Shown: positions 8,328-15,996, counted from the first letter of the stretch. The stretch is DNA of 64,000 nucleotides from Aphanothece saxicola GSE-SYN-MK-01-06B (GCA_019359745.1 JAHHGT010000004.1:310001-374000); one strand, 5' to 3'. Numbers and translations are program-made. Notes: generated by a model from the sequence alone, not told the origin.

Positions 8328-9134
8328 ATGGCCGAAATGGTTCTCGAAGTCAGCCACCTGAGCGTGCGGCGTGATGCCGTCACGGCGGTGGATGACGTCA
8401 GCTTCCAGCTGGTGGCCGAATCCGACACCGCCCTGGTCGGCCCGAACGGGGCCGGCAAGAGCACCCTGGTGCAGGCCATCCTCGGCATCCTTCCCCGCCA
8501 GGCGGGTGAGGTGCGTTTCCTGGGCTGCAGCCTCGGCAGCCGCGGCCAGCTGCCGCGGGAGCTGCGCGCCAAGCTCGCCTACCTGCCCCAGACCCTGGTG
8601 CCCCGGGGCCGCTTCCCGCTCACGGTGGCCGAGTTCGTGGGCCTGGGCTGGGATTCGCCGGGCCTGTCCCTGCCCTGGCTGGGCCGCCAGGAGCGCAGCA
8701 GCGCCATCCGCTCCGCCCTGCGCAAGACCCTCTGCGCCGACCTCGCCGATCGCCTGCTCTCCGAGCTCTCCGGCGGCCAGCTCAAACGGGTGTTGCTGGC
8801 CTTCTGCGTGGTGCGCCCCCGTCGCCTGCTGGTGCTCGATGAGGCCCAGGCCGGCCTCGATGCCCGGGCGGCCGAGCAGTTCCACACCCTCCTTTACCAG
8901 CTGCGCCGCAGCGAAGGCTGGACGATCCTGCAGGTGTCGCACGATCTCGAGATGGTGCGCCGCACCTGCGACGGCGTGCTCTGCCTCAACCGCAGCCTGC
9001 GCTGCCACGGCACCCCCGACCACGCCCTCAGCCCCACCCGGCTGGCCCAGATCTACGGCCCCGGCTTCGTTCCCTACCACCACCGCCACCCGCCCCACCG
9101 GCCGCCCCACCCCGAGGAGAGCCCGCCGGCCTGA
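8328..9134 (+). CDS. ABC transporter ATP-binding protein, metal-type (ZnuC/MntB-like), with His-rich tail
   Basis: A 268-residue ATPase subunit with Walker A GPNGAGKST (38-46), signature LSGGQ (147-151), and Walker B RRLLVLDEAQ (165-174), then the switch histidine in VSHDLE. Its closest look-alikes are the ATPases of zinc/manganese importers. The C-terminal 20 residues are rich in His and Pro (YHHRHPPHRPPHPEE), fitting metal binding or sensing. No permease or solute-binding gene is adjacent, so its membrane partner must be elsewhere or this is a solo ATPase. The usual DEP after Walker B is DEA here. ATG 8328 gives the normal family N-terminus. Confidence 0.85.
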   Translation: MAEMVLEVSHLSVRRDAVTAVDDVSFQLVAESDTALVGPNGAGKSTLVQAILGILPRQAGEVRFLGCSLGSRGQLPRELRAKLAYLPQTLVPRGRFPLTVAEFVGLGWDSPGLSLPWLGRQERSSAIRSALRKTLCADLADRLLSELSGGQLKRVLLAFCVVRPRRLLVLDEAQAGLDARAAEQFHTLLYQLRRSEGWTILQVSHDLEMVRRTCDGVLCLNRSLRCHGTPDHALSPTRLAQIYGPGFVPYHHRHPPHRPPHPEESPPA

Positions 9135-9143
9135 ACGGCCCCT

Positions 9144-9881
9144 TCAGCGGGACGCGGGCGGCGACAGCACGGGCAGGCCGAAGCGCGTGGGTTGCCCATA
9201 CAGCCAGCGCAGCGTGGCCCGATCGCGCTGGCTCAACGCCAAAACCGGCTGGGCACCGGGGAGGGCCGCCATCGCATCGGCGGGATCGTCGCTGTGGCCC
9301 CACAGCCCGAAGGCATGGCCCAGCTCATGCAGGGCGGTGGCTTCGGTGGCCTCCGGCCGCTGGCCCGGGCTGATCAGCACCTGCACCTGGGGCTCCAGGA
9401 TCCAGCCGGCGCCCCGGTCGGCCTCCACCACCGCCAGCTCAGCGCGGCCATGGCTGGCCCGGGTGCGGCCATTCGGCTCCCGCAGCAGCGGCGGCCGCCG
9501 CCGCAGGATCCGCACCTGGGCCGCCGCCGGATCCTCCACCCGGGTGATCGCCAGCTCCTGCTGCCATTGCTCCATGGCCCGCTCCACCGCGCCGAGCCAG
9601 AGGGCGTCCCAGCGTTGGCCGGCACCGCTCGTTGCCGCCGGCTCCACCCACACGCACCAGTGATCAAGCCGCGGCCAGCCGAAGGCCGTGGGCCGCAGCC
9701 GCTGGCGGTAGTCCTCGCCTGCGGCCGCAGCGGCAACGTCGGCGGGCGTGCTCGGCGTTGGCGCGACGGCTCGGGTGGCCACAGCCACGCCGCAAGGGGC
9801 CGGGGCGGCCTGCAGGGGGGCCGCCAGCAGCAGCAGCGACGGCAGCAGGCCGGCCACCAGCAGGCGATGGGGCCGGCCCAT
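9144..9881 (-). CDS. Exported zinc metalloprotease, matrixin-like (metzincin)
   Basis: A 245-residue protein with an N-terminal signal sequence (hydrophobic residues 7-25, AxA-type sites near 25). The zinc motif HELGHAFGLWGH (185-196) holds H185, E186, H189 and a third histidine at 196. This spacing is one residue longer than the classical HExxHxxGxxH; similar HELGHALGxWGHS forms are known in bacterial matrixin-like proteins. A Met-turn candidate lies at DAMAAL (residues 202-207). ATG 9881 is chosen because it begins the signal peptide and overlaps the stop of the upstream DUF2214 gene as TGATG, pointing to translational coupling. Substrate unknown; presumably periplasmic or secreted. Confidence 0.8.
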   Translation of the reverse strand: MGRPHRLLVAGLLPSLLLLAAPLQAAPAPCGVAVATRAVAPTPSTPADVAAAAAGEDYRQRLRPTAFGWPRLDHWCVWVEPAATSGAGQRWDALWLGAVERAMEQWQQELAITRVEDPAAAQVRILRRRPPLLREPNGRTRASHGRAELAVVEADRGAGWILEPQVQVLISPGQRPEATEATALHELGHAFGLWGHSDDPADAMAALPGAQPVLALSQRDRATLRWLYGQPTRFGLPVLSPPASR

Positions 9882-10369
9882 CAGCCCGCCAGTCCGACTC
9901 CGCGGGCCATCAGGGCGGCCATCAGGGGGATGGCGGCGAAGCCGGCCAGTTCGATGTTGAGCACCCAGCGCAGCCGGTTGGCCAGGGCTTCGCTCACCTG
10001 GGGCAGCTCCCCCTTGCGCAGCGGGATGGCCCAGAGGATGTAGGTGATGGTGGGATAAAGAGACAGGGCGCCCACCGCCAGGTAGGTGCCCACCTTCCAC
10101 CAGAACAGCGGATTTTCGGTGTAGAAGCTGGTGCCCTGGCCGAAATACAGCACCCGCAGGATGCCGCTGAGCAGCACCCCGAGGGCGGCCAGGCCGTAGG
10201 TCACGTCCGTGATCACCATCAGGATCGCGTCCTTGCGGTCCGGGTCGGGCCGGATCAGGCGCCGCTCCAGCACCAGGGCCCCGAAGCAGACCATGAAGCT
10301 CAGGTAGTGCACGTAGGCCACCCCGGCGCTGGAGAGCACCTCGGAGGGGATGGAGAGAAGCCCGGCCAT
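9881..10369 (-). CDS. DUF2214 family integral membrane protein
   Basis: A 162-residue, strongly hydrophobic protein with four probable membrane helices (about residues 10-35, 50-72, 88-112, 132-158). It matches the cyanobacterial DUF2214 family, whose function is unknown; conserved pieces include HYLSFMVCFGALVLER and the NPLFWWKVGTYL segment. Its stop overlaps the start of the metalloprotease gene by one base, so both are made from one message. It starts about 200 bases from the divergently transcribed sigma factor gene, and that gap is AT-richer and likely carries both promoters. Confidence 0.75.
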   Translation of the reverse strand: MAGLLSIPSEVLSSAGVAYVHYLSFMVCFGALVLERRLIRPDPDRKDAILMVITDVTYGLAALGVLLSGILRVLYFGQGTSFYTENPLFWWKVGTYLAVGALSLYPTITYILWAIPLRKGELPQVSEALANRLRWVLNIELAGFAAIPLMAALMARGVGLAG

Positions 10370-10575
10370 CGGCTGGTGTCAGGGGATCGCCCCGGACGGT
10401 AGCGGCTGGCTCCTGGCCACCGGGCCCCTTGGCGAACAGGGTCTGAAGCGCAGGTTGAAATCAGTACGAAATAGGGAAAAAGTTGGCTTTATGCGGAAGA
10501 CGCAACGGAACACTGAAGGCTTTCTGTTCGTTTCAGGAACATCCAGAAACAACCGTAGGTTCAACACAGCGATTC

Positions 10576-11505
10576 ATGTGCTCTATGGCGAGTTCCCTCA
10601 GTGCCTTTCTCGGCGAGATTGGCCGCCATCAGCTGCTCACCCCTGAGCAGGAGCTCACCCTTGGGCGAAAAGTGCAGGCGATGGTCAGCCTGCAGGAACG
10701 CTGTTCCCAGGCGGGCGGCAGCGGCCCGGCCTGCGACTACGACGATCTCGAAAAGCGCACCATGCGCAACGGCGAGCGGGCAAAACAGCAAATGGTGACA
10801 GCCAATCTGCGGCTGGTCGTCAATCTCGCCAAGCGCTACCAAGGCAAGGGACTGGATTTACTTGATCTGATCCAGGAAGGCACCATCGGTCTGACCCGCG
10901 CCGTCGAAAAGTTTGATCCCACCCGTGGTCACCGTTTCAGCACGTATGCCTATTGGTGGATTCGTCAGGGGCTGAACCGGGCCCTCTCCACCCAGAGCCG
11001 CACGATCCGCATTCCTGTCAACGTCAACGAGAAGCTCACCCGGCTGCGGGCCGCCAAGGCGCGCCATCTTCAGTCCCACGGCCATTCCCCCAACGCCGGG
11101 GAGCTGGCCGCCGCCATGGGGCTGCCCGTGGCCGAGGTCGAAGACCTGCTGGGCTGCGAGCTGCGCAGCGTCACCGTCAGCCTCCAGGGGGCCGTGCGCT
11201 CCAAGGCCGATCCCTCCGAGCTGGTGGACGTCCTGCCCAGCAACGAGCCGGCGCCGATGGAGCGGGCCGAGCAGGCCGAGCGCACCGAGTCGGTCTGGAC
11301 GCTGCTGGAGAAGTCCAACCTCACCCCCAAGGAGCGCACGGTGGTGATGCTGCGCTTCGGGCTCGACGGCAGCCACGAGTGGCGCACCCTGGCCGAGGTG
11401 GCCCGGCAGCTGGAATGCAGCCGCGAGTACTGCCGCCAGGTGGTGCAGCGGGCCCTGCGCAAGCTGCGCAAAACCGGCATCGAAAGCGGCCTGGTGGAGG
11501 AGTGA
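10576..11505 (+). CDS. RNA polymerase sigma factor, group 2 sigma-70 (RpoD/SigA-like)
   Basis: Directs RNA polymerase to promoters. Of about 309 residues, the N-terminus starts with a short region 1.2 (FLGEIGRHQLLTPEQE), then region 2 with the core-binding and -10 recognition blocks (VVNLAKRYQ, LDLIQEGTIGL, FSTYAYWWIRQ), region 3, and region 4 with the helix-turn-helix near ECSREYCRQV. The lack of the long N-terminal part of the primary sigma places it in group 2, of which cyanobacteria have several used for stress, light or nutrient changes. ATG 10576 and ATG 10585 are both possible; upstream in-frame codons do not look like sigma sequence. Which SigB-E subtype it is cannot be told. Confidence 0.92.
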   Translation: MCSMASSLSAFLGEIGRHQLLTPEQELTLGRKVQAMVSLQERCSQAGGSGPACDYDDLEKRTMRNGERAKQQMVTANLRLVVNLAKRYQGKGLDLLDLIQEGTIGLTRAVEKFDPTRGHRFSTYAYWWIRQGLNRALSTQSRTIRIPVNVNEKLTRLRAAKARHLQSHGHSPNAGELAAAMGLPVAEVEDLLGCELRSVTVSLQGAVRSKADPSELVDVLPSNEPAPMERAEQAERTESVWTLLEKSNLTPKERTVVMLRFGLDGSHEWRTLAEVARQLECSREYCRQVVQRALRKLRKTGIESGLVEE

Positions 11506-11507
11506 TG

Positions 11508-11525
11508 GAGGGGGATCCCCCCCTC
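11508..11525 (+). terminator. GC-rich hairpin just after the sigma factor stop
   Basis: Three bases past the stop, gagggggatccccccctc can form a 7-bp stem with a 4-base loop. No T-tract follows, so it is at best a weak or factor-assisted terminator, or an mRNA 3'-end stabiliser. Confidence 0.35.
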
Positions 11526-11602
11526 GTTGATCAGCCTCCGGGGCCCACAGAATGAATGGACGCCCAACCCGTTGGCGTGTCCCTTCCCCCGAGCAGATCG
11601 CC

Positions 11603-11980
11603 ATGGCTGTTGCTCCCGCTGATCAAGCCCCCGTCGATGCCGAGGTGCTCGAGAGCGCGGTGCTCGATGAGGCCCTGCTGGTGCGGCTGCTGCGCCGGGC
11701 CGGCCGCACCATCGCCCGCCCCGCCTTCGAATGCGTGGAGCTGCTGCTGGATGGCTCCACGCCGCCCCAGGTGCGGCTCACCGTGCTGGCGGCCCTCACC
11801 TACTTGCTGCTGCCCCTCGATGTGATCCCCGACTTCATCCCGGCGGCCGGCTTCAGTGACGACATGGTGGCCCTGACGGCCTTGCTGGGGCTCTGCGGCA
11901 CACACCGCACACCGGCGATCCGCGCCCGGGCCCAGAGCCGGCTGGATCGCTGGTTCCCCCTCTTCCGCCAGCAGGGGTAG
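11603..11980 (+). CDS. YkvA/DUF1232 family small membrane protein
   Basis: The family's diagnostic block is clear: LAALTYLLLPLDVIPDFIPAAGFSDDMVALTALL is read in the middle of the protein as a membrane-spanning hairpin (positions about 11790-11895). ATG 11603 gives 125 residues; an in-frame ATG at 11552 would add 17 Arg- and Pro-containing residues and is less likely. Function of the family is not established; members are found next to stress and membrane genes. The gene follows the sigma factor by about 100 bases on the same strand and precedes a small hypothetical by 9 bases, so an operon is likely. Confidence 0.75.
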   Translation: MAVAPADQAPVDAEVLESAVLDEALLVRLLRRAGRTIARPAFECVELLLDGSTPPQVRLTVLAALTYLLLPLDVIPDFIPAAGFSDDMVALTALLGLCGTHRTPAIRARAQSRLDRWFPLFRQQG

Positions 11981-11989
11981 CGTCTGGCC

Positions 11990-12331
11990 ATGCCAGCGTC
12001 CGCCCCCTCCCTCAGCCCGGAGCAGCTCGACGAGCTCCAGGGCCTCCTCAAGGACTGGTTGCGGCTCACCGGCCGTACCCAGTCCGACCTGCGTCGGGCC
12101 CTGAGGGCCGGTTCGATCCGCATGCCCGTGCTGCTGGAGGAACTGCACCGCACCTACAGCCAGCAAGGAGCGGCGGGCCTGGCCGAACGTCTCTGTGCCA
12201 TCGAGGCCCAGTGGCTGGCCGAGGAGCCCTGCGAGGACGGCGACGTTTCCGCCCAAGGCGATCCCATGGCGGATTCGATGGGTCAGCTCGATCTGCTGCT
12301 GCAGGAAATCCGCGGCGACAGCGGCAGCTGA
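11990..12331 (+). CDS. Conserved-looking hypothetical protein, acidic, soluble
   Basis: A 113-residue protein I do not recognise. It begins with an LSPEQLDELQGLLKDWL helix, followed by a possible helix-turn-helix-like stretch (GRTQSDLRRALRAGSIRMPVLLEEL), and ends with an acidic tail. No membrane segment, signal peptide or cysteine motif is present beyond two isolated Cys. It starts 9 bases after the YkvA-like gene and is probably cotranscribed with it. Coding is supported by position, codon use and third-position GC typical of this genome. Confidence 0.6.
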   Translation: MPASAPSLSPEQLDELQGLLKDWLRLTGRTQSDLRRALRAGSIRMPVLLEELHRTYSQQGAAGLAERLCAIEAQWLAEEPCEDGDVSAQGDPMADSMGQLDLLLQEIRGDSGS

Positions 12332-12422
12332 CGCCTCAGGCGCGCCGCGCTGGCGGGCCGGGCGACCAGCCCCCAGAGTGGGGTCTGACCGATCCTGCGG
12401 CCCCGCGCCGACGACCACCGCC

Positions 12423-12692
12423 ATGAACGCCACCGCCGTCCTCACCCGCGCCTTCCCCTGGTCCCTGCGGGCCGCCACCGCCCTGGTGGCCGGTCTGTGC
12501 TTCAGCGGTGCGGCCCAGGCCCAGGTCGAATCCTTCATGCTCAAGCGTGGTGGCAATGTGGGTCCGGAAACCCACATCAAGCCCACCAACTGCGTCACCG
12601 GCGCCGACGGCTCCGTCACCTGCGACACGGTGATCGAGAATCCCCCCAGTGACACACCGGCCCAACCCAACTACCAGCCGTTCAAGAACTGA
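12423..12692 (+). CDS. Small secreted protein of unknown function
   Basis: An 89-residue protein with a classical signal peptide: basic start, hydrophobic core LRAATALVAGLCF, and cleavage after AAQAQ near residue 38. The mature part of about 50 residues has two cysteines (C58 in PTNCVTG and C67 in VTCDTV, nine residues apart), likely a periplasmic disulfide, and a Pro/Asn-rich tail. The stop TGA overlaps the ATG of the PsiE-like gene by one base, so translation is coupled. ATG 12423 is chosen because it is the only start that exposes the signal peptide. Confidence 0.6.
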   Translation: MNATAVLTRAFPWSLRAATALVAGLCFSGAAQAQVESFMLKRGGNVGPETHIKPTNCVTGADGSVTCDTVIENPPSDTPAQPNYQPFKN

Positions 12693-13228
12693 TGCGACGC
12701 CTGCAGCGGATCTTCCAGGACACGATCTTCCTTCGCCTGATCGACCAGGGCGAGCGCCTCGTGGCCAAGTTGCTGGCCGTCATGCTGTTCCTGGTGCTGT
12801 TGGTGGCGGCCCTCAAGTTCACCTTCGAGGTCGTCGTTCAGCTGTTCGACCCCAACCGGCGCTGGGTGGGGGAGGGTCTGATCGCCGTGCTCGGCGATCT
12901 GCTCAATCTGCTGATCGCCATCGAGGTGCTGCAGAACATCACCTCCTACCTGCGCCGCCACGTGGTGCAGATCGAACTGGTGCTGCTCACCGCCATCACG
13001 GCCGTGGCCCGGAAGGTGATCGTGCTGCCCCCGAACGCCGAGAACAAGCCTGCATTGGTGGTGGGACTCGGGTTGGCGGTGCTGTGCCTGGCGGCGGCCT
13101 TCTGGATGGTGCGCCGCGCCAATGAACAGGACGTCATTGAGCGGGAAACGGCGTCCAGAACAGGGCCAGCCAGATCGTTCCAGGAGGCGGGTCACTCGTC
13201 AGCAGCCGGTGCCGCCGGCCCGCACTGA
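12692..13228 (+). CDS. PsiE-like (phosphate-starvation-inducible E) membrane protein
   Basis: A 178-residue membrane protein with four hydrophobic segments (about 24-46, 60-80, 105-120, 125-145). The spacing and the pair LLNLLIAIEVLQNITSYL and HVVQIELVLLTAITAVARK match the PsiE family. In E. coli psiE responds to phosphate limitation, but its biochemical role is unknown. Translation starts on an ATG overlapping the upstream stop. The last 95 bases overlap the convergent Nif11-cupin gene; this part encodes a hydrophilic tail (residues about 147-178) that other PsiE proteins may lack. Confidence 0.75.
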   Translation: MRRLQRIFQDTIFLRLIDQGERLVAKLLAVMLFLVLLVAALKFTFEVVVQLFDPNRRWVGEGLIAVLGDLLNLLIAIEVLQNITSYLRRHVVQIELVLLTAITAVARKVIVLPPNAENKPALVVGLGLAVLCLAAAFWMVRRANEQDVIERETASRTGPARSFQEAGHSSAAGAAGPH

Positions 13229-13667
13229 TCTGCAGGGCCTCACCGCAGGCCAGGTCGCGGGGTTCGCGTTCATCGGCGAACTGCAACTGGGCACTGCCCT
13301 GCAACAGCAGCACCCATTCGTGTTCCGTCTGGTCGTACCAGAAACCCTCCGGGCTGGAGGCGCTGCAGGAGTGGATCCGCTCCAGCCGCAGCTGCGGGGT
13401 CTGCAGCAGCACCGTTGTCACTTCCTCCCCAGCGGCAGGGCAGGGGCCCCGCACCAGGGAGCTCGCGTCGGCCCGGTCGCCGGCTGGTGGCTCGCCCCAG
13501 CGGCGGCCGATCTCGAAGCCGCAGGAGCGGGCCAGGGCCACCACCTGATGGTGATCGCCACAGTCGCGCAGGGCCGCTCGCAGGCCGGGATCGGCCTCAC
13601 TCAGGGCCACGAAGGCATTGAGCTGGCGCACCTTCTCCAGGAACTGCTGCAGCTGGGCTTCGGCCAT
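13134..13667 (-). CDS. Nif11 domain fused to a cupin domain
   Basis: Residues 1-57 match the Nif11 domain: a FLEKVRQLNAFVALSEADPG helix-turn, then DHHQVVALARSCGFEIG, as in Nif11-type leader peptides. Residues 95-170 form a single cupin barrel: WYDQTEHEWVLLLQGSAQL with a metal-binding-like H and E, and ACGEALQISAGRRHRLL with a second histidine. Cupins of this type bind a metal and can be sugar-, acid- or redox-active enzymes, or sensors; the substrate is unknown. The gene starts 19 bases after the GNAT gene on the same strand, a likely two-gene operon, and its 3' end overlaps the convergent PsiE-like gene. Confidence 0.72.
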   Translation of the reverse strand: MAEAQLQQFLEKVRQLNAFVALSEADPGLRAALRDCGDHHQVVALARSCGFEIGRRWGEPPAGDRADASSLVRGPCPAAGEEVTTVLLQTPQLRLERIHSCSASSPEGFWYDQTEHEWVLLLQGSAQLQFADEREPRDLACGEALQISAGRRHRLLTSDPPPGTIWLALFWTPFPAQ

Positions 13668-13686
13668 GGGGGGAGGTGCGCAGGCG

Positions 13687-14163
13687 TCAGAGCAGATCCT
13701 TGCCCATCCGCCAGCGCAGGAAGGACACGCCGCCCAGGATCACCGTTTCTTCGCCGTCCACCACCCAGCCCCGCCGCTCCAGCAGCGGCCGTGACAGCTG
13801 GCTGGCCTCGGTGCGCAGGCGGCTCACCCCCTGGGAGCGGGCGTGCTGCTCCAGGGCCTCCAGCAGGTCACTGGCCCGTCCCTGGCGACTGGAGCGGCCC
13901 CGGCAGTAGAGCAGGGCGAGCCGGTCGACGGGGTCGAGAAGGGCAAACGCTTCGATGATCGTGTCGTCGTCAATGGCACAGCTCACCAACCCATGGCCGC
14001 GTAGCAGTGACGACCGGAAGGCATCATTGCGGCTCGCCTGTTGTGACCAGGCCTCGATCTGTGACGGGCTGTAGAGGTTGCCGGCCTGGCTGATGACCGC
14101 CTCGTGATACACAGCGACCAGCTGCTGGCAATCATCGGGCTGGAATGGACGGATTGGCAGCAT
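13687..14163 (-). CDS. GNAT-family N-acetyltransferase
   Basis: A 158-residue acyltransferase of the GCN5 type. The start IRPFQPDDCQQLVAVYHEAV is the family's first strand-helix unit. The acetyl-CoA pyrophosphate-binding loop is degenerate but visible as CRGRSSRQGRASDLLEAL (about residues 87-104), and the C-terminal strand motif ends in LERRGWVVDGEE. It transfers an acetyl group from acetyl-CoA to an unknown amine. It precedes the Nif11-cupin gene on the same strand and is divergent from cyAbrB, with about 100 bases between them. Confidence 0.85.
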   Translation of the reverse strand: MLPIRPFQPDDCQQLVAVYHEAVISQAGNLYSPSQIEAWSQQASRNDAFRSSLLRGHGLVSCAIDDDTIIEAFALLDPVDRLALLYCRGRSSRQGRASDLLEALEQHARSQGVSRLRTEASQLSRPLLERRGWVVDGEETVILGGVSFLRWRMGKDLL

Positions 14164-14266
14164 CGTGGCGGTGAATGTGCATGGATTGTCGCCGCTTTCG
14201 GCAGAAGGCTGTTGGCGCTGGTGTATGTTTTAGGTCTAACCTCACACCTGACACCGCGTACATACC

Positions 14267-14629
14267 ATGTTGACAGGATCGGAATTGCTGGCCAAGGTCA
14301 AGGAACTCGGCGATGTCGGGAAGTCCGAGATCGTGCGGGCCTGTGGCTATGTTTCCACCAAGAAGGACGGTGCCGAGCGCCTGAACTTCACCGCCTTCTA
14401 CGAGGCCCTGCTGGAGGCCAAAGGCGTCGAGTTCGGCGCGGCCGGCAAGGTGGGCAAAGGCGGGCGCAAGCTCAGCTATGTGGCCACGGTGCAGGGCAAT
14501 GGCAATCTGCTGATCGGCAAGGCCTACACCGCCATGCTCGATCTCAAGCCTGGCGATGAGTTCGAGATCAAGCTCGGCCGCAAACAGATCCGCCTGATTC
14601 CCGCCGGCAGTGCCGACGAAGAGGATTGA
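14267..14629 (+). CDS. cyAbrB-type transcriptional regulator
   Basis: A 120-residue cyanobacterial AbrB-like regulator. The N-terminal unit LTGSELLAKVKELGDVGKSEIVRACGY is diagnostic, and the C-terminal swapped-hairpin part reads NLLIGKAYTAMLDLKPGDEFEIKLG. cyAbrB proteins in Synechocystis bind the hox promoter and control carbon/nitrogen balance, which makes this gene's presence in a window with the hox cluster noteworthy, though it lies about 9 kb away. The promoter region upstream is AT-rich (14210-14265) with a possible -10-like tatgtt. The 3' end overlaps the cytochrome gene. Confidence 0.9.
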   Translation: MLTGSELLAKVKELGDVGKSEIVRACGYVSTKKDGAERLNFTAFYEALLEAKGVEFGAAGKVGKGGRKLSYVATVQGNGNLLIGKAYTAMLDLKPGDEFEIKLGRKQIRLIPAGSADEED

Positions 14630-15021
14630 TCCGCTGGCGCCCGCTGCTGTCGGCCCTGGTGGTCCTGCTTCTGGTGCTGGGCCTGATCCTGCCGCCTCCC
14701 GCCCTCGGTTTTCCAGGGGCGGCGGCGGCATTCGACTTGATCGATTCAGAGGCTGCCAGTCTCGAAACTGGCAGCCGACTGTTTGAAGCCCACTGCGCCG
14801 GCTGCCATGTCCAGGGCGGCAACATCCTTCGTCGCAGCAAGACACTGAAACTGGCAGCATTGCAGCGCAATGGCGCTGCCAGTCCGGAGGTGATTGCCAC
14901 GATCGCGGCGTCGGGCATCGGCCAGATGGGCGGTTACGGCCAGGCCCTCGGAGATGGCGGGGCCGAAGCGGTGGCCGCGTGGGTGTGGCAGCAGGCCCAG
15001 GACGGCTGGCCCCGCAGCTGA
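14626..15021 (+). CDS. Cytochrome c6-like electron carrier (c6B/c6C-type)
   Basis: A 131-residue exported c-type cytochrome. The signal peptide has a hydrophobic run (residues 7-26). The haem is bound by CAGCH (57-61), and the sixth ligand is probably M101 in GQMGGYGQ. The total size and single haem fit cytochrome c6 and its low-potential relatives; the M-G-G-Y-G context differs from the MPAFG of normal c6 and fits c6B/c6C or c6-like forms. The TTG start at 14626 overlaps the cyAbrB stop (TTGA), so the two are probably translated together. It would shuttle electrons in the thylakoid lumen or periplasm. Confidence 0.82.
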   Translation: MIRWRPLLSALVVLLLVLGLILPPPALGFPGAAAAFDLIDSEAASLETGSRLFEAHCAGCHVQGGNILRRSKTLKLAALQRNGAASPEVIATIAASGIGQMGGYGQALGDGGAEAVAAWVWQQAQDGWPRS

Positions 15022-15054
15022 GGCTGGCCTCGCCGCGCTGCGTCGATGCAGCGT

Positions 15055-15321
15055 TCAGAAGGCCTGGATCCAGGGGTAGATCTCCACGGCCGTCCAGATG
15101 CCCTGGCGCCAGTAGATGTCCCCTTTGACGAACGTCTCCACCGTCTCCAGGTTGTCGGCTTCGTAGAGGCCGAAGACATGGCTGGCGTCAACGGTGGGCC
15201 CCAGGGTGAGCAGCACGCCCTCCTCTTTCTGGCGTTGCAGTCCGGCCAGATGCTCGTCGCGGTAGGGGGTGCGGCGCTCAAGGGCGTCGGCGCAGTAGGT
15301 GCCCCAGAGGACGAATTTCAT
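15055..15321 (-). CDS. YciI-family protein
   Basis: An 88-residue ferredoxin-like-fold protein. Recognisable pieces are MKFVLWGTYCADALERR, R-DEHL, EGVLLTLGP and the end GIWTAVEIYPW. YciI proteins form dimers with a conserved His/Asp pair, and some bind small molecules, but the reaction is not settled in most cases. It shares its strand with the DUF938 methyltransferase gene just upstream (36 bases), suggesting an operon. Confidence 0.85.
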   Translation of the reverse strand: MKFVLWGTYCADALERRTPYRDEHLAGLQRQKEEGVLLTLGPTVDASHVFGLYEADNLETVETFVKGDIYWRQGIWTAVEIYPWIQAF

Positions 15322-15357
15322 GGGCCGCAGGATGGGAGAGGAACGTTCCTCAGCCTT

Positions 15358-15996
15358 TCATTTTCCGCGCCCGTCGTGGCTCTTTTGAAACACCAGCAGG
15401 CGGTTGTTGGCCGGCATCGCCGCATCGGCCCGCAGGTGCAGCCCCAGATGGGCGGCTTCGACCTGAAGCTCTTCGGCATCACGCACCCCCATGGCCGGAT
15501 CGATCTGGCGCAAGTGGAGGTCGAAGGCCCCATTGCTGGCGGCGGTGTGAGCATCGCCATAGCGGAACGGGCCGTAGATCAGCAGCAGGCCATCGCGGCT
15601 CAACACGCGGGCACTGCCGGCCAGCAGGTGGGGCACAGCCGCCGCCGGCATGATGTGCAGCGTATTCGCTGTGAACACCGCCTCGAAGGGCCCGGCCGGC
15701 CAGTGGGGCTCGATCACATCCAGCACCAGCGGCGGTGCCACCCGGGCCCCGGGGGCCAGGCCCGCCTGGCCCTCCAGGGCGATGCGTCCGGCCAATCCGG
15801 CCAGGGATTCGGAGCGCTCACTGGGCTGCCAGCACACCCCCGGCAGATGGCGGGCCATGTGGATGGCGTGCTGGCCGCTGCCCGATCCCACCTCCAGCAC
15901 CCGGGCCGCCGGGGGCATCCACTGGCGCAGCAGCGTCAGGATCGGCTCCTGGTTGCGCAGGCAGGCGGGGGAAAAGGGCAGGCTGTCGGGGAGCAT
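15358..15996 (-). CDS. DUF938-family SAM-dependent methyltransferase
   Basis: A 212-residue methyltransferase fold with motif I VLEVGSGSGQHAIHMA (near residues 33-48), the QPSERSESL acidic loop region, FEAVFTANTLHIMP as motif IV, and GLLLIYGPFRYG as motif V. The N-terminus (FSPACLRNQEPIL) and the NTLHI signature fit DUF938. Its substrate is unknown; human relatives are the METTL26 type. It is upstream of the YciI gene in the same direction. Confidence 0.85.
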   Translation of the reverse strand: MLPDSLPFSPACLRNQEPILTLLRQWMPPAARVLEVGSGSGQHAIHMARHLPGVCWQPSERSESLAGLAGRIALEGQAGLAPGARVAPPLVLDVIEPHWPAGPFEAVFTANTLHIMPAAAVPHLLAGSARVLSRDGLLLIYGPFRYGDAHTAASNGAFDLHLRQIDPAMGVRDAEELQVEAAHLGLHLRADAAMPANNRLLVFQKSHDGRGK

